Source of the DNA: PFJX01 sp031426815
GTDB lineage: Bacteria > Pseudomonadota > Gammaproteobacteria > Burkholderiales > Thiobacillaceae
Direction of reading: 5' to 3'
Assembly: GCA_031426815.1 (NCBI GenBank)
Contig: JASJPG010000054.1
Coordinates: 28,304-92,303 of the forward strand
Length of the DNA: 64,000 nucleotides
The stretch's first letter is position 1. Every line of letters begins with the position of its first letter. The notes under the pieces were generated by a model, which saw nothing but the letters and a program-made list of their open reading frames with translations, had not been told where the DNA came from and searched no databases. Positions 28,215 to 37,693 of the stretch are shown here, piece by piece. The translations under genes and the position numbers were made by a program.

Positions 28215-28955
28215 TCACTCCGGCGGCGCCAGCGCCTGTTGCAACAGCAAGCGCATGCGCTGCCAGTGCGAGCCTTCCCAGTAGACGCGGCGGCATACCG
28301 CGCAGGTGCTGAAATGTGCATGCCGTTGGCGCACTGCCTGCGGCACGCGCGGCTGCGCCAGGGCCGATGCGAGACGTTGCAGCGGCGCATTGCAGTACAT
28401 GCATAGCGTGAACGGCCGCGTGCTGCGCGCCAGGTCGAGGCGGCGGATGATTTCCTGCAATTGCGCGGCCGGTTTCAGGACATGTACGTAGCAGCCGTGC
28501 GTGATTTCGCGCCGCTTCAGCAGCTCACGGTCGCGCGTCAGCACGATGCGGCCTTCGCGCACGGCAATGGCGGCGATCTCGCTGTCCTGGAAATGGTTGT
28601 CGTACAAGGTATCGAAGCCGGCCATGCGCAACAGCCGGGCGAGACCGCCGAGATGCGCGTCGGCGACGAAACGCGTCAGTCGCAATGGCTGCGCGCGCAC
28701 GCGCAGCAGCGGAGTGATGTCGAGCGCCTCGAAGCGGGGATACACCGCCACCCGGTCCGCCTCGCTCAGGCGTTGCTCGAAGCGCGCCGATTCACCATTC
28801 ACCAGCACCAGTTCGACCTCGGTGTGCGGCACGCCGAGCGCCTCGATCATGTGCTTGACCGTGGCCGCCGGCGGGCAAGGGCAGTCAAACTCCTGGCGCC
28901 GCCGCGCGGGCGGCAGGAAGTCGTTCAACTCCTCATAGAAACGGAATGTGGCCAT
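28215..28955 (-). CDS. Mut7-C RNase domain protein with ubiquitin-like N-terminus
   Basis: A 246-residue protein. An N-terminal ubiquitin-like/ThiS-like domain (residues 1-80, FRFYEELNDFLPPARR...VAVYPRFEALDITPL) is joined to a PIN-like Mut7-C domain (FVADAHLGGLARLLRMAGFDTLYDN, VLTRDRELLKRR). It ends with a zinc ribbon of two Cys pairs (CMYC and CAVC) and VYWEGSHWQRM. The acidic residues of the PIN-like centre are present. Such proteins are predicted ribonucleases of unknown target. The start is MATFRF at 28955. Confidence 0.88.
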   Translation of the reverse strand: MATFRFYEELNDFLPPARRRQEFDCPCPPAATVKHMIEALGVPHTEVELVLVNGESARFEQRLSEADRVAVYPRFEALDITPLLRVRAQPLRLTRFVADAHLGGLARLLRMAGFDTLYDNHFQDSEIAAIAVREGRIVLTRDRELLKRREITHGCYVHVLKPAAQLQEIIRRLDLARSTRPFTLCMYCNAPLQRLASALAQPRVPQAVRQRHAHFSTCAVCRRVYWEGSHWQRMRLLLQQALAPPE

Positions 28956-29059
28956 GCATGACTTCTTTGCGGTTCGCAATAGGACCGGCCCGGTCGCACT
29001 GCGTTGCATTTCGCCGGCCAGCGTCTTCAATGGAACTATGCCATCCACTCGTAGCAACC

Positions 29060-29902
29060 ATGAACCTGCTTGCCATCCCTGTCGACCACATTCCGCTCAA
29101 TCGGCCGTTGCCGTGGCCTTTGTACGATGCCGGCGGCGGCATCGTGTATCGGGTCGGCGAGGTACTTACCGTGCCGGCCATGGCGGCGGGGCTGTATCGC
29201 GCCGCGGCGCAAGCGGAACCCTGGGACGGCGACACGCCGCTGCAGGAAACGTTTCCGCCCGCGGGCATCAAGCCGCAGATCGGCAGCAAGCTGCAGTTGC
29301 ATGTGCGCGGTCGTCAGCCTGAATGCCAGGCCAGGCTGATCGGCTATGTGCGCAATGCCAGCCTGTTGGTCACGCATCCGGTCGTGGCCGGCGAGCGCAT
29401 CGCACTTGCCGAGGGCGAGCAGATCGAAGCGAGAATCCTGGCCGGCCGCCATATCCTGGTGTTCGACAGCGTCGTGGCGCGGATCTGCATCAGCCCGCTG
29501 CATTACCTGCATCTGGACTATCCCGCCCGGGTCGCCCGGCAGCCTTTGCGCAGCTCGCCGTGGTGCGCAGTCAACCTGCTCACGGTGGCGACCAATGTGG
29601 CCGGAGTCACCGACGTCGGCCGCATCGTCAACCTCAGCTTCGGCGGCGCGAAACTGGAGATCGCGGCGCACCTGGGCAAACCCGGCGACCGCATCGAGCT
29701 GGTGCTGAAAGTCGTGCTGGATGAACTCAGGGCCAGCCTGACGCTGCCGGCGCTGATCCGCCACATCAGTCGCCCCGGCGGCCTCGACAGCGCGTCGGAT
29801 GCCGTCGCCTACGGCGTCGAATTCATGGAACTCGATGGCCAGGCCGCACTCTGGCTCAAGTGTCTGGTTTACCGGCACATCGCGGAAGGCCAGCAGATCT
29901 GA
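29060..29902 (+). CDS. PilZ-domain cyclic-di-GMP receptor (YcgR-like)
   Basis: A 280-residue protein with an N-terminal YcgR-like half (VGEVLTVPAMAAGLYRAAAQ, LQLHVRGRQPECQARLIGYVRNASLLVTHP) and a C-terminal PilZ domain. The cyclic-di-GMP motifs RxxxR (RQPLR) and NxSxxG (NLSFGGAKLEI) are intact. YcgR proteins slow flagellar motors or control surface behaviour on binding cyclic-di-GMP. That fits the several GGDEF, EAL and HD-GYP genes in this window. Confidence 0.88.
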   Translation: MNLLAIPVDHIPLNRPLPWPLYDAGGGIVYRVGEVLTVPAMAAGLYRAAAQAEPWDGDTPLQETFPPAGIKPQIGSKLQLHVRGRQPECQARLIGYVRNASLLVTHPVVAGERIALAEGEQIEARILAGRHILVFDSVVARICISPLHYLHLDYPARVARQPLRSSPWCAVNLLTVATNVAGVTDVGRIVNLSFGGAKLEIAAHLGKPGDRIELVLKVVLDELRASLTLPALIRHISRPGGLDSASDAVAYGVEFMELDGQAALWLKCLVYRHIAEGQQI

Positions 29903-29914
29903 CCGGGTGTCGAC

Positions 29915-29975
29915 GTAGGCGCGCCTTCCAAGGCGCGATGTCCGCAACAATCGCGCCTTGGAAGGCGCTCCTACG
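29915..29975. repeat. Palindromic repeat family A, complete copy
   Basis: Arms GTAGGCGCGCCTTCCAAGG and CCTTGGAAGGCGCTCCTAC enclose ATGTCCGCAACA. It lies 13 bp after the PilZ gene stop and could end its transcript. The remaining bases up to 30051 form the promoter region of the response regulator. Confidence 0.85.
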
Positions 29976-30051
29976 GGTGGTTTCGCCACTTACCGCGACA
30001 AACCCCTGGCGATGTTATAAATCCCACAATCGCCCCCTGGATTTTGCTGCC

Positions 30052-30726
30052 ATGCCGACACGAAACCTCCAACGCAGCACTTCCCCGGCTGCCGTCATTT
30101 CCCTGCTCCTGGTCGACGACCATCCGGCCCTGCGCGCGGGTTTGCGCAGCCTGCTCGGCAGCGAGCCCGGCTGCGAGGTGTGCGGCGACGTGGCGAGCGG
30201 CGAGGAGGCTTATGCCTGGTATCGCGCCCACCGCCCGGATGTGGTGGTGCTGGATATCTCGATGACCGGCTACGGCGGCTTCGAGGCCTTGCGCCGCATC
30301 CTCCAGTTCGATCCGCACGCCCGCGTCGTGGTCTATTCGGTGCATGACTCGGAGGCGATGCTGCACCGGACGTTGAGCCTCGGGGCACTCGGCTATGTGA
30401 CCAAGGCCAGCGATATCGACGTCCTCATCCATGCCATCCGGGAAGTGGCATGCCGGCGCGGCTTCGTCAGCCCCGACATGATCCCGGCCATGGTGAACAA
30501 GCACAGCGGGCAAGCGCAGCCTTTGCTGGAACAACTCGGCGACCGCGAGTTCCAGGTTCTCTTGCTGACCGCGAAAGGCCAGAAAGCCGGGGAGTGCGCC
30601 CGCGCGCTGAATCTGAGCGAAAAGACCGTGCGCAACCACCTCACCCGCATCAAGGCCAAGCTGAATGTCGGCGATACCGCAGAGTTGACGCGGCTGGCGA
30701 TCCGGGCCGGGTTGGCGGAAGCCTGA
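30052..30726 (+). CDS. NarL/FixJ-type response regulator
   Basis: A 224-residue two-component regulator. The receiver domain has the acidic pair in LLVDDHPALRAG, phospho-acceptor D68 in VVVLDIS and the conserved Lys in GYVTKAS. A LuxR-type helix-turn-helix lies near the C-terminus (AGECARALNLSEKTVRNHLTRIKAKLNV). It ends 15 bp from the convergent histidine kinase gene, its likely partner by type (HisKA_3 with LuxR output). Target genes are unknown. Confidence 0.93.
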   Translation: MPTRNLQRSTSPAAVISLLLVDDHPALRAGLRSLLGSEPGCEVCGDVASGEEAYAWYRAHRPDVVVLDISMTGYGGFEALRRILQFDPHARVVVYSVHDSEAMLHRTLSLGALGYVTKASDIDVLIHAIREVACRRGFVSPDMIPAMVNKHSGQAQPLLEQLGDREFQVLLLTAKGQKAGECARALNLSEKTVRNHLTRIKAKLNVGDTAELTRLAIRAGLAEA

Positions 30727-30741
30727 ATCGGCGGCTACGGC

Positions 30742-31971
30742 TTACAGCGGCACTTCCACCGCGATGCGCGTGCCGCCGCCGGGCCGACTCTGCAGCGCGA
30801 AATCGCCGCCCAGGATGCGCGCCCGCTCGCGCATCGCGATCAGGCCGAAGCCCTGGCGGGACGCAGCCAGATCCATGCCGACGCCATCGTCGCTGATCAC
30901 CATGCGCAGGACGCGCCGCCCGCCCTGGCGCGTCTCGCCGAGGAATAGTCGCGCATGGCTGGCGTGGGCATGGTGGGCGACATTGGTCAGACATTCCTGG
31001 GCGATGCGGAACAGGTGGATGCGCGTTTCCCCGCCGATTGCGTCGAGCCGCCCGGCCAGGCGCAAGTTCGCCCGTATCGTGACGTGCTGTGCCGACCATC
31101 CCGCCAGCAGTGCCTGCAGCGCTTCGGCAAGGCCGGCACTGTCCAGAATCTGCGGGTGCAGGCCGTTCATCAGGCGGTGCGAAACCGCGTAGATCTGGCT
31201 GGCGGACGCTTCGATGGCGACGGCATCGGCCAGGGTCCCAGTGTCCGTGTTCGGCGTGCGACGGCGTATCGCACCGGCGTGGGCACGAATCGCAACCAGT
31301 TGCTGGCTCAATTCGTCGTGCAGATCGCGCGCCAGGTCGGCGCGTTCCATTTCCTGCAAGTTGATCAGCTCGCGGCTCAGACGCGTGTTCTCGTCCAGCA
31401 ACGCCGCCTGGCGCGCTTCGATCAGCTTGCGTTCGCTGATATCGGTGAGCGCCAGATGCAGGGTCGGCGCTTCGCTGCCGGTTTCCATACGCCGGCAGTG
31501 CACATGCATCAGACGCAGCGACGCATCGGCGCGCAGCAGTTCCAGTTCGCAGGTTTGCTCGCCGCCCAGCGACTGCATGCGCATGAACAGCCGATGCCAG
31601 GTATCGCGGTCGGCGTCGCTGACCAGGTGGTTGAAACGACGCTTGAGCAGCCGCCGACGCTCTACGCCGAGCAGGGCGGCGGCGGTGAGATTCGCCGCCA
31701 GGATCTGACCGGCTTGCGACAGCGTGCAATAGCCTACCGGCGCGAACTCATACAGCTCGGCATAACGTTGGGCGTAGCGGTCGCGCGATTCCTCCAGGGC
31801 CGCCTGGGTCTGGCGCAGGTTCTCGTTCTGCATCTCCAGTTCGAGCTGATGCACCTGGAGTTCGTGCAGGAGTGATTCAGGCGTAGCGGGCGCTGCCTGC
31901 GTCGTCGCGGTATCGAACAGTTGCGCTTCGGCGGCGGCGCGCAATCGCGCGGGACCACGTTTCGAATTCAT
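30742..31971 (-). CDS. Soluble PAS sensor histidine kinase, HisKA_3 type
   Basis: A 409-residue cytoplasmic kinase. An N-terminal coiled coil (ESLLHELQVHQLELEMQNENLRQTQAAL) leads into a PAS domain (about 65-185), a HisKA_3 domain with His218 in RDLHDELSQQLVAI, and a HATPase domain ending QGFGLIAMRERARILGGDF. No membrane segment is present. I used the start MNSKRGP at 31971. The long N-terminal leucine-rich segment is typical of kinases that form dimers or recruit partner sensors. Confidence 0.92.
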   Translation of the reverse strand: MNSKRGPARLRAAAEAQLFDTATTQAAPATPESLLHELQVHQLELEMQNENLRQTQAALEESRDRYAQRYAELYEFAPVGYCTLSQAGQILAANLTAAALLGVERRRLLKRRFNHLVSDADRDTWHRLFMRMQSLGGEQTCELELLRADASLRLMHVHCRRMETGSEAPTLHLALTDISERKLIEARQAALLDENTRLSRELINLQEMERADLARDLHDELSQQLVAIRAHAGAIRRRTPNTDTGTLADAVAIEASASQIYAVSHRLMNGLHPQILDSAGLAEALQALLAGWSAQHVTIRANLRLAGRLDAIGGETRIHLFRIAQECLTNVAHHAHASHARLFLGETRQGGRRVLRMVISDDGVGMDLAASRQGFGLIAMRERARILGGDFALQSRPGGGTRIAVEVPL

Positions 31972-32100
31972 CTCGTCAGCCTTTCCGTGCCTGTCCAGAC
32001 ATTTGATGCGGGCATGGTACGACAGCCGGCACGGATACGCTTTCACGCGCAAACTGCGACTTCGCCCAAGCGTCCCTGCCGCCGCGCTTGTTGCTGATTA

Positions 32101-32115
32101 CGGGAAATATTCCCG
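32101..32115. promoter_or_regulatory. CGGGAA-ATA-TTCCCG palindrome upstream of the signalling operon
   Basis: A 15-bp inverted repeat with 6-bp arms, followed 7 bp later by a similar half-site, CGGGATATTT. It lies 64 bp before the HD-GYP gene and 130 bp before the divergent kinase gene. It could be an operator for either gene. Confidence 0.4.
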
Positions 32116-32179
32116 GTAACGTCGGGATATTTTTCACTACTGAACGGCGTCTAACAGTCGATACACCTGACATTGGGTA

Positions 32180-33376
32180 TTGCTCGCTACACGCAAGCAT
32201 GCCGCATATGAAGAGGACGTAGCCATAACAGACTGTGAACAAGCCGCTGCGCGACCCACGATCCTGGTGGTCGACGACACGCCGGAAAACCTTGCCGTCA
32301 TCAGCGATCTGCTGAGCCGCGACTTCGTCGTGCGGGCGGCGAAATCCGGCGAACGCGCCCTCTTGCTCGCGCGCAGCGAACCCCGGCCGGATCTGATCCT
32401 GCTTGATGTGATGATGCCGGGGATGAATGGCTTTGCCGTGCTCGAACGACTGAAACAGGATCCCCTGACGAGTCCCATCCCGGTCATCTTCATCACCGCG
32501 CTGGACCATCAGGACGACCAGTTGCGCGGCTTCAGCCTCGGTGCGGTGGACTACATCACCAAGCCGATTCTGCCGCCGGTGGTGGAAGCGCGCGTGCATC
32601 TGCAGATCGAGTTGAAGCTGGCGCGCGACCGCCTGCAGAACCAGAACGCCTGGCTGGAAGCGGAAGTGAACCGGCGCATGGCGGAGAACGACCTGATCCA
32701 GGTGGTCGGCATCCGCGCCCTGGCCCACCTGGCAGAGATACGCGATCCGGAAACCGGCTATCACATCCTGCGCACGCAAGGGTATGTCCGCCTGTTGGCC
32801 AGCCTGCTGCAGAACCACCCGCGATTTTCCGGCCGGCTCAGCGAGCACGCCATCGAGTTGCTGGCCCGTTCCGCGCCGCTGCACGACATCGGCAAGGTGG
32901 GCATTCCCGATACCATCCTGCAGAAGCCGGGCAAGTTGACCCCGGCCGAGTGGGCCATCATGAAAACCCATTCCCAACTGGGCGCCACCGCCATCGAACT
33001 GGCCGAGCGCGACGCCATGAAACCCGTGGAATTCCTCGCTCTGGCCAAGGAAATCGCGCATTGGCACCATGAGAAATGGGATGGCAGCGGCTACCCGGAC
33101 GGACTCCCCTGCGAGGACATTCCGATTTCCGCCCGTCTGATGGCCCTGGCCGATGTCTTCGATGCCCTGATCTCGATGCGGGTCTACAAGCCGGCCATGC
33201 CCATGCAGCGGGCGCGCGGCATCATTGCGGCCGGACGCGGCCAGCACTTCGACCCGGATATGGTCGATGTTTTCCTGGGGCATTTCGATGATTTCGCCGC
33301 CATCGCCACCACTCATCGCGATGGCCCCTCGCGCGCCGCCCTGTCCATCGTCCACGTGGGGGAGGCGGGCGAATGA
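32180..33376 (+). CDS. Response regulator with HD-GYP phosphodiesterase output
   Basis: A 398-residue receiver-HD-GYP protein. Receiver residues are VVDDTPEN, D76 in LILLDVMMPGMNG and K128 in DYITKPI. The HD-GYP domain has the HD pair at 235-236 (HDIGKVGIPD) and HHEKWDGSGYPDG at 296-308, so cyclic-di-GMP hydrolysis is expected. No ATG lies in frame before the receiver; TTG at 32180 is the only start seen and its ribosome-binding site is weak, so the N-terminus is uncertain. First gene of a seven-gene signalling run. Confidence 0.9.
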   Translation: MLATRKHAAYEEDVAITDCEQAAARPTILVVDDTPENLAVISDLLSRDFVVRAAKSGERALLLARSEPRPDLILLDVMMPGMNGFAVLERLKQDPLTSPIPVIFITALDHQDDQLRGFSLGAVDYITKPILPPVVEARVHLQIELKLARDRLQNQNAWLEAEVNRRMAENDLIQVVGIRALAHLAEIRDPETGYHILRTQGYVRLLASLLQNHPRFSGRLSEHAIELLARSAPLHDIGKVGIPDTILQKPGKLTPAEWAIMKTHSQLGATAIELAERDAMKPVEFLALAKEIAHWHHEKWDGSGYPDGLPCEDIPISARLMALADVFDALISMRVYKPAMPMQRARGIIAAGRGQHFDPDMVDVFLGHFDDFAAIATTHRDGPSRAALSIVHVGEAGE

Positions 33377-33413
33377 GCCGGCCGCAGCCACTGTCGTCGG
33401 CAGGGCGAGGGCG

Positions 33414-36400
33414 ATGAAACCCGCCTCGCCCAAGCCGGAATCGGTCGGTCAGGACTGCCAGGTGAACAGTTTGATGGTGGTGCTGATCTACGCCGCCTTT
33501 GCCGGGCTGTGGATCCTGCTGTCCGACCAGGCGGTGGCCTGGCTGTTCAGCGATCCCAGTCAGTTCCTGCTGGCCAGTACCCTCAAGGGCCTGCTGTTCG
33601 TGGCGGTCACCTCGCTGTTGCTGTATGGACTGCTCCGTCGCCTCGGCCGTAAGCAGGCCGAGATGCAAGGCAAGGGACTGGGCTGGACATTCCTGGCGAT
33701 GGCCCTGATCGTCGTCGGATTCACAGTCGCCGCCATCCAGTACACCTTCGAGCAGCAGGAAGCCCGCGAATACGCCCGCCTGCAAGTCATCTCCGACCTG
33801 AAGACGCGCCAGGTTGGCGACTGGCTGCAGGAACGCCGCAGCGATGCGGAATTCGTCCGCAGCAGTGAAATTTTTGCCGAGCTGTATCGCGACTGGCGGC
33901 TGCGGGGCGATGCTGCCAGCGGCGACCGACTGCTTAGCCGCCTGGAATCGCTGGCCAAAAATCATGGCTTTTCCGCCGTGACGCTATTGGATGCACAAGG
34001 CCGGCGGCTATCGGGGTCGGCCGGCGCGCCTGCCCGATTGGCGTCGCCACTGAGAGCGGCGGCGGGGCAAGTGCTGGCTGCCGGACGTATCGGCTGGGTC
34101 GGACCCTACCTGGATCTTGCTGGGCATCCGCGTCTTGATTTTCTGGCACCGCTAGCCGCCGCCACGACGCCGGCGCCGCTCGTCGTGCTTCACGCCGATC
34201 CGGCGACCTGGCTCTATCCCACCTTGCGGACCTGGCCGGTGCCCAGCGCCAGCGGCGAAACCCTGCTGTTCCGGCGCGATGGCGAGCAGGTGTTGTTTCT
34301 CAACGAACTGCGTCATCGCAAAGACGTTGCCCTGAAGTTGCGCCTGCCGCTGGCGCGCCCGACATCGCTGGCGGCCCAGGTGCTGCGCGGACAGGCCCGG
34401 CCGGGTGAGGTGTTGCGCGGCCGCGACTACCGCGATGTGTCGGCGATCGGTGTGGTGCGCGCGGTGACCGGCACCGACTGGTTTCTGTTGGCAAAACTGG
34501 ACAAGTCCGAGTTGTATGGTGAAAGCATCGGCGATGCCGCCTGGATCGGCATGGCCGGCCTGTTGGTGCTGGCCGTCATCGGCGCCGGCATGATCTTCTG
34601 GCGCCAGCGCGAGCAGTTGAGCCTGGTCGAGGCCACCCGGCAGGCCCAGGAAGAGCGTTTGCGCGCCCTCAAACTGCTGGCCGCCATCGCCGACAGTTCC
34701 GAGGACGCCATCTTCGCCATGGATCTGGCAGGACGCTACATTCTGTTCAACCGGGCCGCGGAGCGGGCAACCGGCCGGGTCGCGGAGGATATTCTGGGGT
34801 GCGACGAAAGCGCGCTGTTTTCCGCCGAAGTTGCCGCCGCCCATCAGGTCGACAACCGTTGGGTGATCGAGCGCGGCGTCAGCAAGACGGTCGAGGAAAG
34901 CCTGCTGCTGGATGCCGCCATGCGGACCGTGCTGACCAACAAGAGCCCGTTGCGCGACGCAAGCGGCAAGGTGATCGGCTTGCTCGGCATCTCTCGCGAC
35001 ATCACCGGGCGGAAACAGGTGGAAGAAGCCTTGCGCGCCAGCGAGGGCCGCTTCCGGGCGCTGGTCGAGCAATCCCTGGCGGGCATCTACATCATCCAGG
35101 ACGGTCGTTTTGGTTACGTCAATCCCGGTTTCGCCGGCATCTTCGGCTACGACTCGCCGGAGCAGATCGTCGACCGCGTGCCGGTGGCGGACCTGGTGGC
35201 GCCGGAAGATCGCGAACGTGTGGCCGCGAACATCCGGACTCGGATAGAGGGGGATTTCAGCGACATCCACTACAGCTTCACCGGCCTGCGCCGCGATGGC
35301 AGCCGCATCAACCTCGAGGTGCACGGCCGCGCCTTCGACTACCAGGGCCGCCCGGCCGTGATCGGCTTGATTCTGGACGTCACTTCCCGCAAGGCGGCGG
35401 AAGATGCGTTGCGTGCCAGCGAGTTGCGCTTCCACGACATCGTCAACGCCTCCGCCGACTGGGTCTGGGAAATCGACGCCGAGGCGCGCTACACCTACGT
35501 TTCGGAGAGCGTGCGCGACCTGCTGGGCTATACCCCGGCGGAAGTCCTCGGAAAAACCCCGTTCGATCTGATGCCGCCGGCGGAGGCCGCGCGGTTGCAT
35601 GTGCAATTCGCCGACATCGTGGCGCGACGCGCGCCGTTCCGCGACCTGGACAACATCAACCTGCACAAGGACGGCAGCCTGCGCTACGTCTCCAGCAACG
35701 GCATGCCGATCCTCGACGCCGCCGGCAGCTTGCGCGGCTTTCGCGGCCTCGACCACGATATTTCAGAACGGCGCCTCGCCCAACTGGCGCTGCTGGAAAC
35801 CAGCGAACGGCTGCGTACCCTGGTGGACACCATCCCCGACCTGGTCTGGCTGAAAGATCCAGATGGCGTCTACCTGGCTTGCAACCGGCGCGTCGAGACG
35901 TTGTTCGGCGCATCCGAGGTGGAGATCGTCGGCAAGACCGACCATGATTTCGTGCCGCCGGATCTGGCCGATTTCTTCCGCGCCAAGGATCTGGCCGCCA
36001 TTGCCGCGGGCGGTCCCTGCGTCAACGAGGAGGAAGTCACCTTCGCCAGCGACGGCCACCGGGAACTGCTGCACACCATCAAGACGCCGATCCATGACAG
36101 CGCCGGGCGCATCATCGGCGTGCTCGGCATTGCCCGCGACATGACCGAACGCAAGCAGGCGGAAGCGGCCGTGCGGCGGCTCGCCGACGACCTTGCCGCC
36201 ACGCTGCAGGCGATTCCCGACCTACTGTTCGAACTCGACGAAAATGGGCGCTATCTCAAGGTCGAGGCCAGTAAACACAATCTGCTGGCGGCCCCGGCCG
36301 AACAATTGCTCGGCCATACGGTGCATGAAATGCTGCCGGCCGAGGCCGCCGACACCGTCATGGCAGCTCTGGCCAACGCGGCCCGCAACGGTTCGGATTA

Positions 36401-36716
36401 CGGCCGCACGATCACGCTGCCGTTGGCGACGGGGCCTTGCCATTTCGAACTCTCGGTGGCCGGGAAAACGATGGAGGCGGGAGCGACCCGGCAATTCATC
36501 GTGCTGTCGCGCGACATCACTGCGCGCAAAGCCAGCGAGGATGAATTGATCCGCAACAACCTGGAACTGCAACGCTTCAACCGCGCCACCATCGGGCGCG
36601 AACTGGACATGATCGAGTTGAAGCGGCAGGTCAATGCACTGGCGCAGGAACTCGGGCGGCAGGCGCCGTTTTCGCTGAACTTCCTGGATGCAGACGCCGA
36701 GCCGGAGCCGAAATGA
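33414..36716 (+). CDS. Membrane multi-PAS sensor without output domain
   Basis: An 1100-residue protein. Three N-terminal membrane segments (about 19-37, 56-73 and 88-108) precede a periplasmic Cache-like sensor (about 115-365) and another membrane segment (WIGMAGLLVLAVIGAGMIFW). About five PAS domains with PAC-type ends follow (DITGRKQ, DVTSRKA, DISERRL, DMTERKQ, DITARKA). There is no kinase, cyclase or phosphodiesterase domain. It ends in GRELDMIELKRQVNALAQEL, a tail shared with the next protein. It probably passes its signal to a kinase encoded downstream. The ATG at 33414 was chosen because the frame upstream overlaps the HD-GYP gene. Confidence 0.88.
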   Translation: MKPASPKPESVGQDCQVNSLMVVLIYAAFAGLWILLSDQAVAWLFSDPSQFLLASTLKGLLFVAVTSLLLYGLLRRLGRKQAEMQGKGLGWTFLAMALIVVGFTVAAIQYTFEQQEAREYARLQVISDLKTRQVGDWLQERRSDAEFVRSSEIFAELYRDWRLRGDAASGDRLLSRLESLAKNHGFSAVTLLDAQGRRLSGSAGAPARLASPLRAAAGQVLAAGRIGWVGPYLDLAGHPRLDFLAPLAAATTPAPLVVLHADPATWLYPTLRTWPVPSASGETLLFRRDGEQVLFLNELRHRKDVALKLRLPLARPTSLAAQVLRGQARPGEVLRGRDYRDVSAIGVVRAVTGTDWFLLAKLDKSELYGESIGDAAWIGMAGLLVLAVIGAGMIFWRQREQLSLVEATRQAQEERLRALKLLAAIADSSEDAIFAMDLAGRYILFNRAAERATGRVAEDILGCDESALFSAEVAAAHQVDNRWVIERGVSKTVEESLLLDAAMRTVLTNKSPLRDASGKVIGLLGISRDITGRKQVEEALRASEGRFRALVEQSLAGIYIIQDGRFGYVNPGFAGIFGYDSPEQIVDRVPVADLVAPEDRERVAANIRTRIEGDFSDIHYSFTGLRRDGSRINLEVHGRAFDYQGRPAVIGLILDVTSRKAAEDALRASELRFHDIVNASADWVWEIDAEARYTYVSESVRDLLGYTPAEVLGKTPFDLMPPAEAARLHVQFADIVARRAPFRDLDNINLHKDGSLRYVSSNGMPILDAAGSLRGFRGLDHDISERRLAQLALLETSERLRTLVDTIPDLVWLKDPDGVYLACNRRVETLFGASEVEIVGKTDHDFVPPDLADFFRAKDLAAIAAGGPCVNEEEVTFASDGHRELLHTIKTPIHDSAGRIIGVLGIARDMTERKQAEAAVRRLADDLAATLQAIPDLLFELDENGRYLKVEASKHNLLAAPAEQLLGHTVHEMLPAEAADTVMAALANAARNGSDYGRTITLPLATGPCHFELSVAGKTMEAGATRQFIVLSRDITARKASEDELIRNNLELQRFNRATIGRELDMIELKRQVNALAQELGRQAPFSLNFLDADAEPEPK

Positions 36717-37693
36717 AGCCGCGCCCGCTCCTTGCCATCCTGCTGCCCTTCATTGCCTGCGGTTTGCAATGGTTGTTGTGGGACGCCTGGATCCAGCCTT
36801 ATGTCTGGTTTCTGTTCTTCCCGGCGGCTTTTTTCAGCGCCTGGCTGGGCGGCCTGCGCGGCGGCATCGCCAGTACCGTGCTCGGCGCGCTGCTGGCCTG
36901 GTATGTCTTTATCCCGCCGCAGTTTTCCTTCGTGTTGCAGGAAACCGCCGCCGCCGCCTCGATCGTGCTGTTCGTCGGCATGGGCGGCCTGTTTGCCTGG
37001 TTGTTCGAACGCCTCCGGCAGGCGATGCAGCGTACCGACCGGGCACTGGCCGAGACGCGCGCGGCGAATGACAAGCTCTCCGAACTGAATCGCACGACGC
37101 TGGAACTGGAGGAATTGAAGCGGCGCGAACTGCTGCGCAGCAGCGAAATCCGTTTCGAGGCCACCTTCGAGCAGGCGGCGGTTGGCATCGCCCTGGTCGC
37201 CAGCGATGGCCGCTGGCTGCGGGTGAACCGCAAGCTGTGCGCCATCGTCGGCTACTCGCCGGAACAACTGACGGGCTTGAATTTTCAGGACATCACCCAC
37301 CCCGACGACCTGGCTGCGGACCATGTCCATGTGCGGCAGATGCTGAACGGCGCTCTCCACCATTACACGTTGGAAAAACGCTATCTGCACAAAGACGGCG
37401 GCATCGTCTGGGTCAATCTCAGCGTCGCCCTGGTCGGCAAGCCGGACGGTTCGCCGGATTACTTCATTTCGATTGTCGAGGACATCTCGGCGCGCAAGCG
37501 CGCCGAGAACGAAGTGAAACGCCGCAACGAGGAGCTGGAGCTTTTCGACCGGGTCGCGGTAGGGCGGGAGCTGCAGATGATCGCGCTGAAACGCCAGATC
37601 AATGCTCTGGCGCAGGAACTGGGCCGGGCGCCGCCGTTCGATCTGTCCTTCGTCGATGTGCCGCTGCCGGCTGCCGCGAGTGCCGCGCCATGA
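36713..37693 (+). CDS. DUF4118-PAS membrane sensor without output domain
   Basis: A 326-residue protein. The N-terminal DUF4118 (KdpD-like) membrane part has about four short helices (residues 5-105), a coiled coil (LAETRAANDKLSELNRTTLELEEL) and one PAS domain (about 140-260, ending EDISARKRAENE). It ends with the tail GRELQMIALKRQINALAQEL, as in the preceding protein. It overlaps both neighbours by 4 bp (ATGA), so three proteins are translationally coupled. It has no catalytic domain. Confidence 0.87.
   Translation: MKPRPLLAILLPFIACGLQWLLWDAWIQPYVWFLFFPAAFFSAWLGGLRGGIASTVLGALLAWYVFIPPQFSFVLQETAAAASIVLFVGMGGLFAWLFERLRQAMQRTDRALAETRAANDKLSELNRTTLELEELKRRELLRSSEIRFEATFEQAAVGIALVASDGRWLRVNRKLCAIVGYSPEQLTGLNFQDITHPDDLAADHVHVRQMLNGALHHYTLEKRYLHKDGGIVWVNLSVALVGKPDGSPDYFISIVEDISARKRAENEVKRRNEELELFDRVAVGRELQMIALKRQINALAQELGRAPPFDLSFVDVPLPAAASAAP

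Noticed and set aside
34152..35756. A 534-codon minus-strand frame within the multi-PAS sensor gene
   Set aside because: The plus strand encodes clear PAS domains over the same bases; the minus frame has no recognisable motif.
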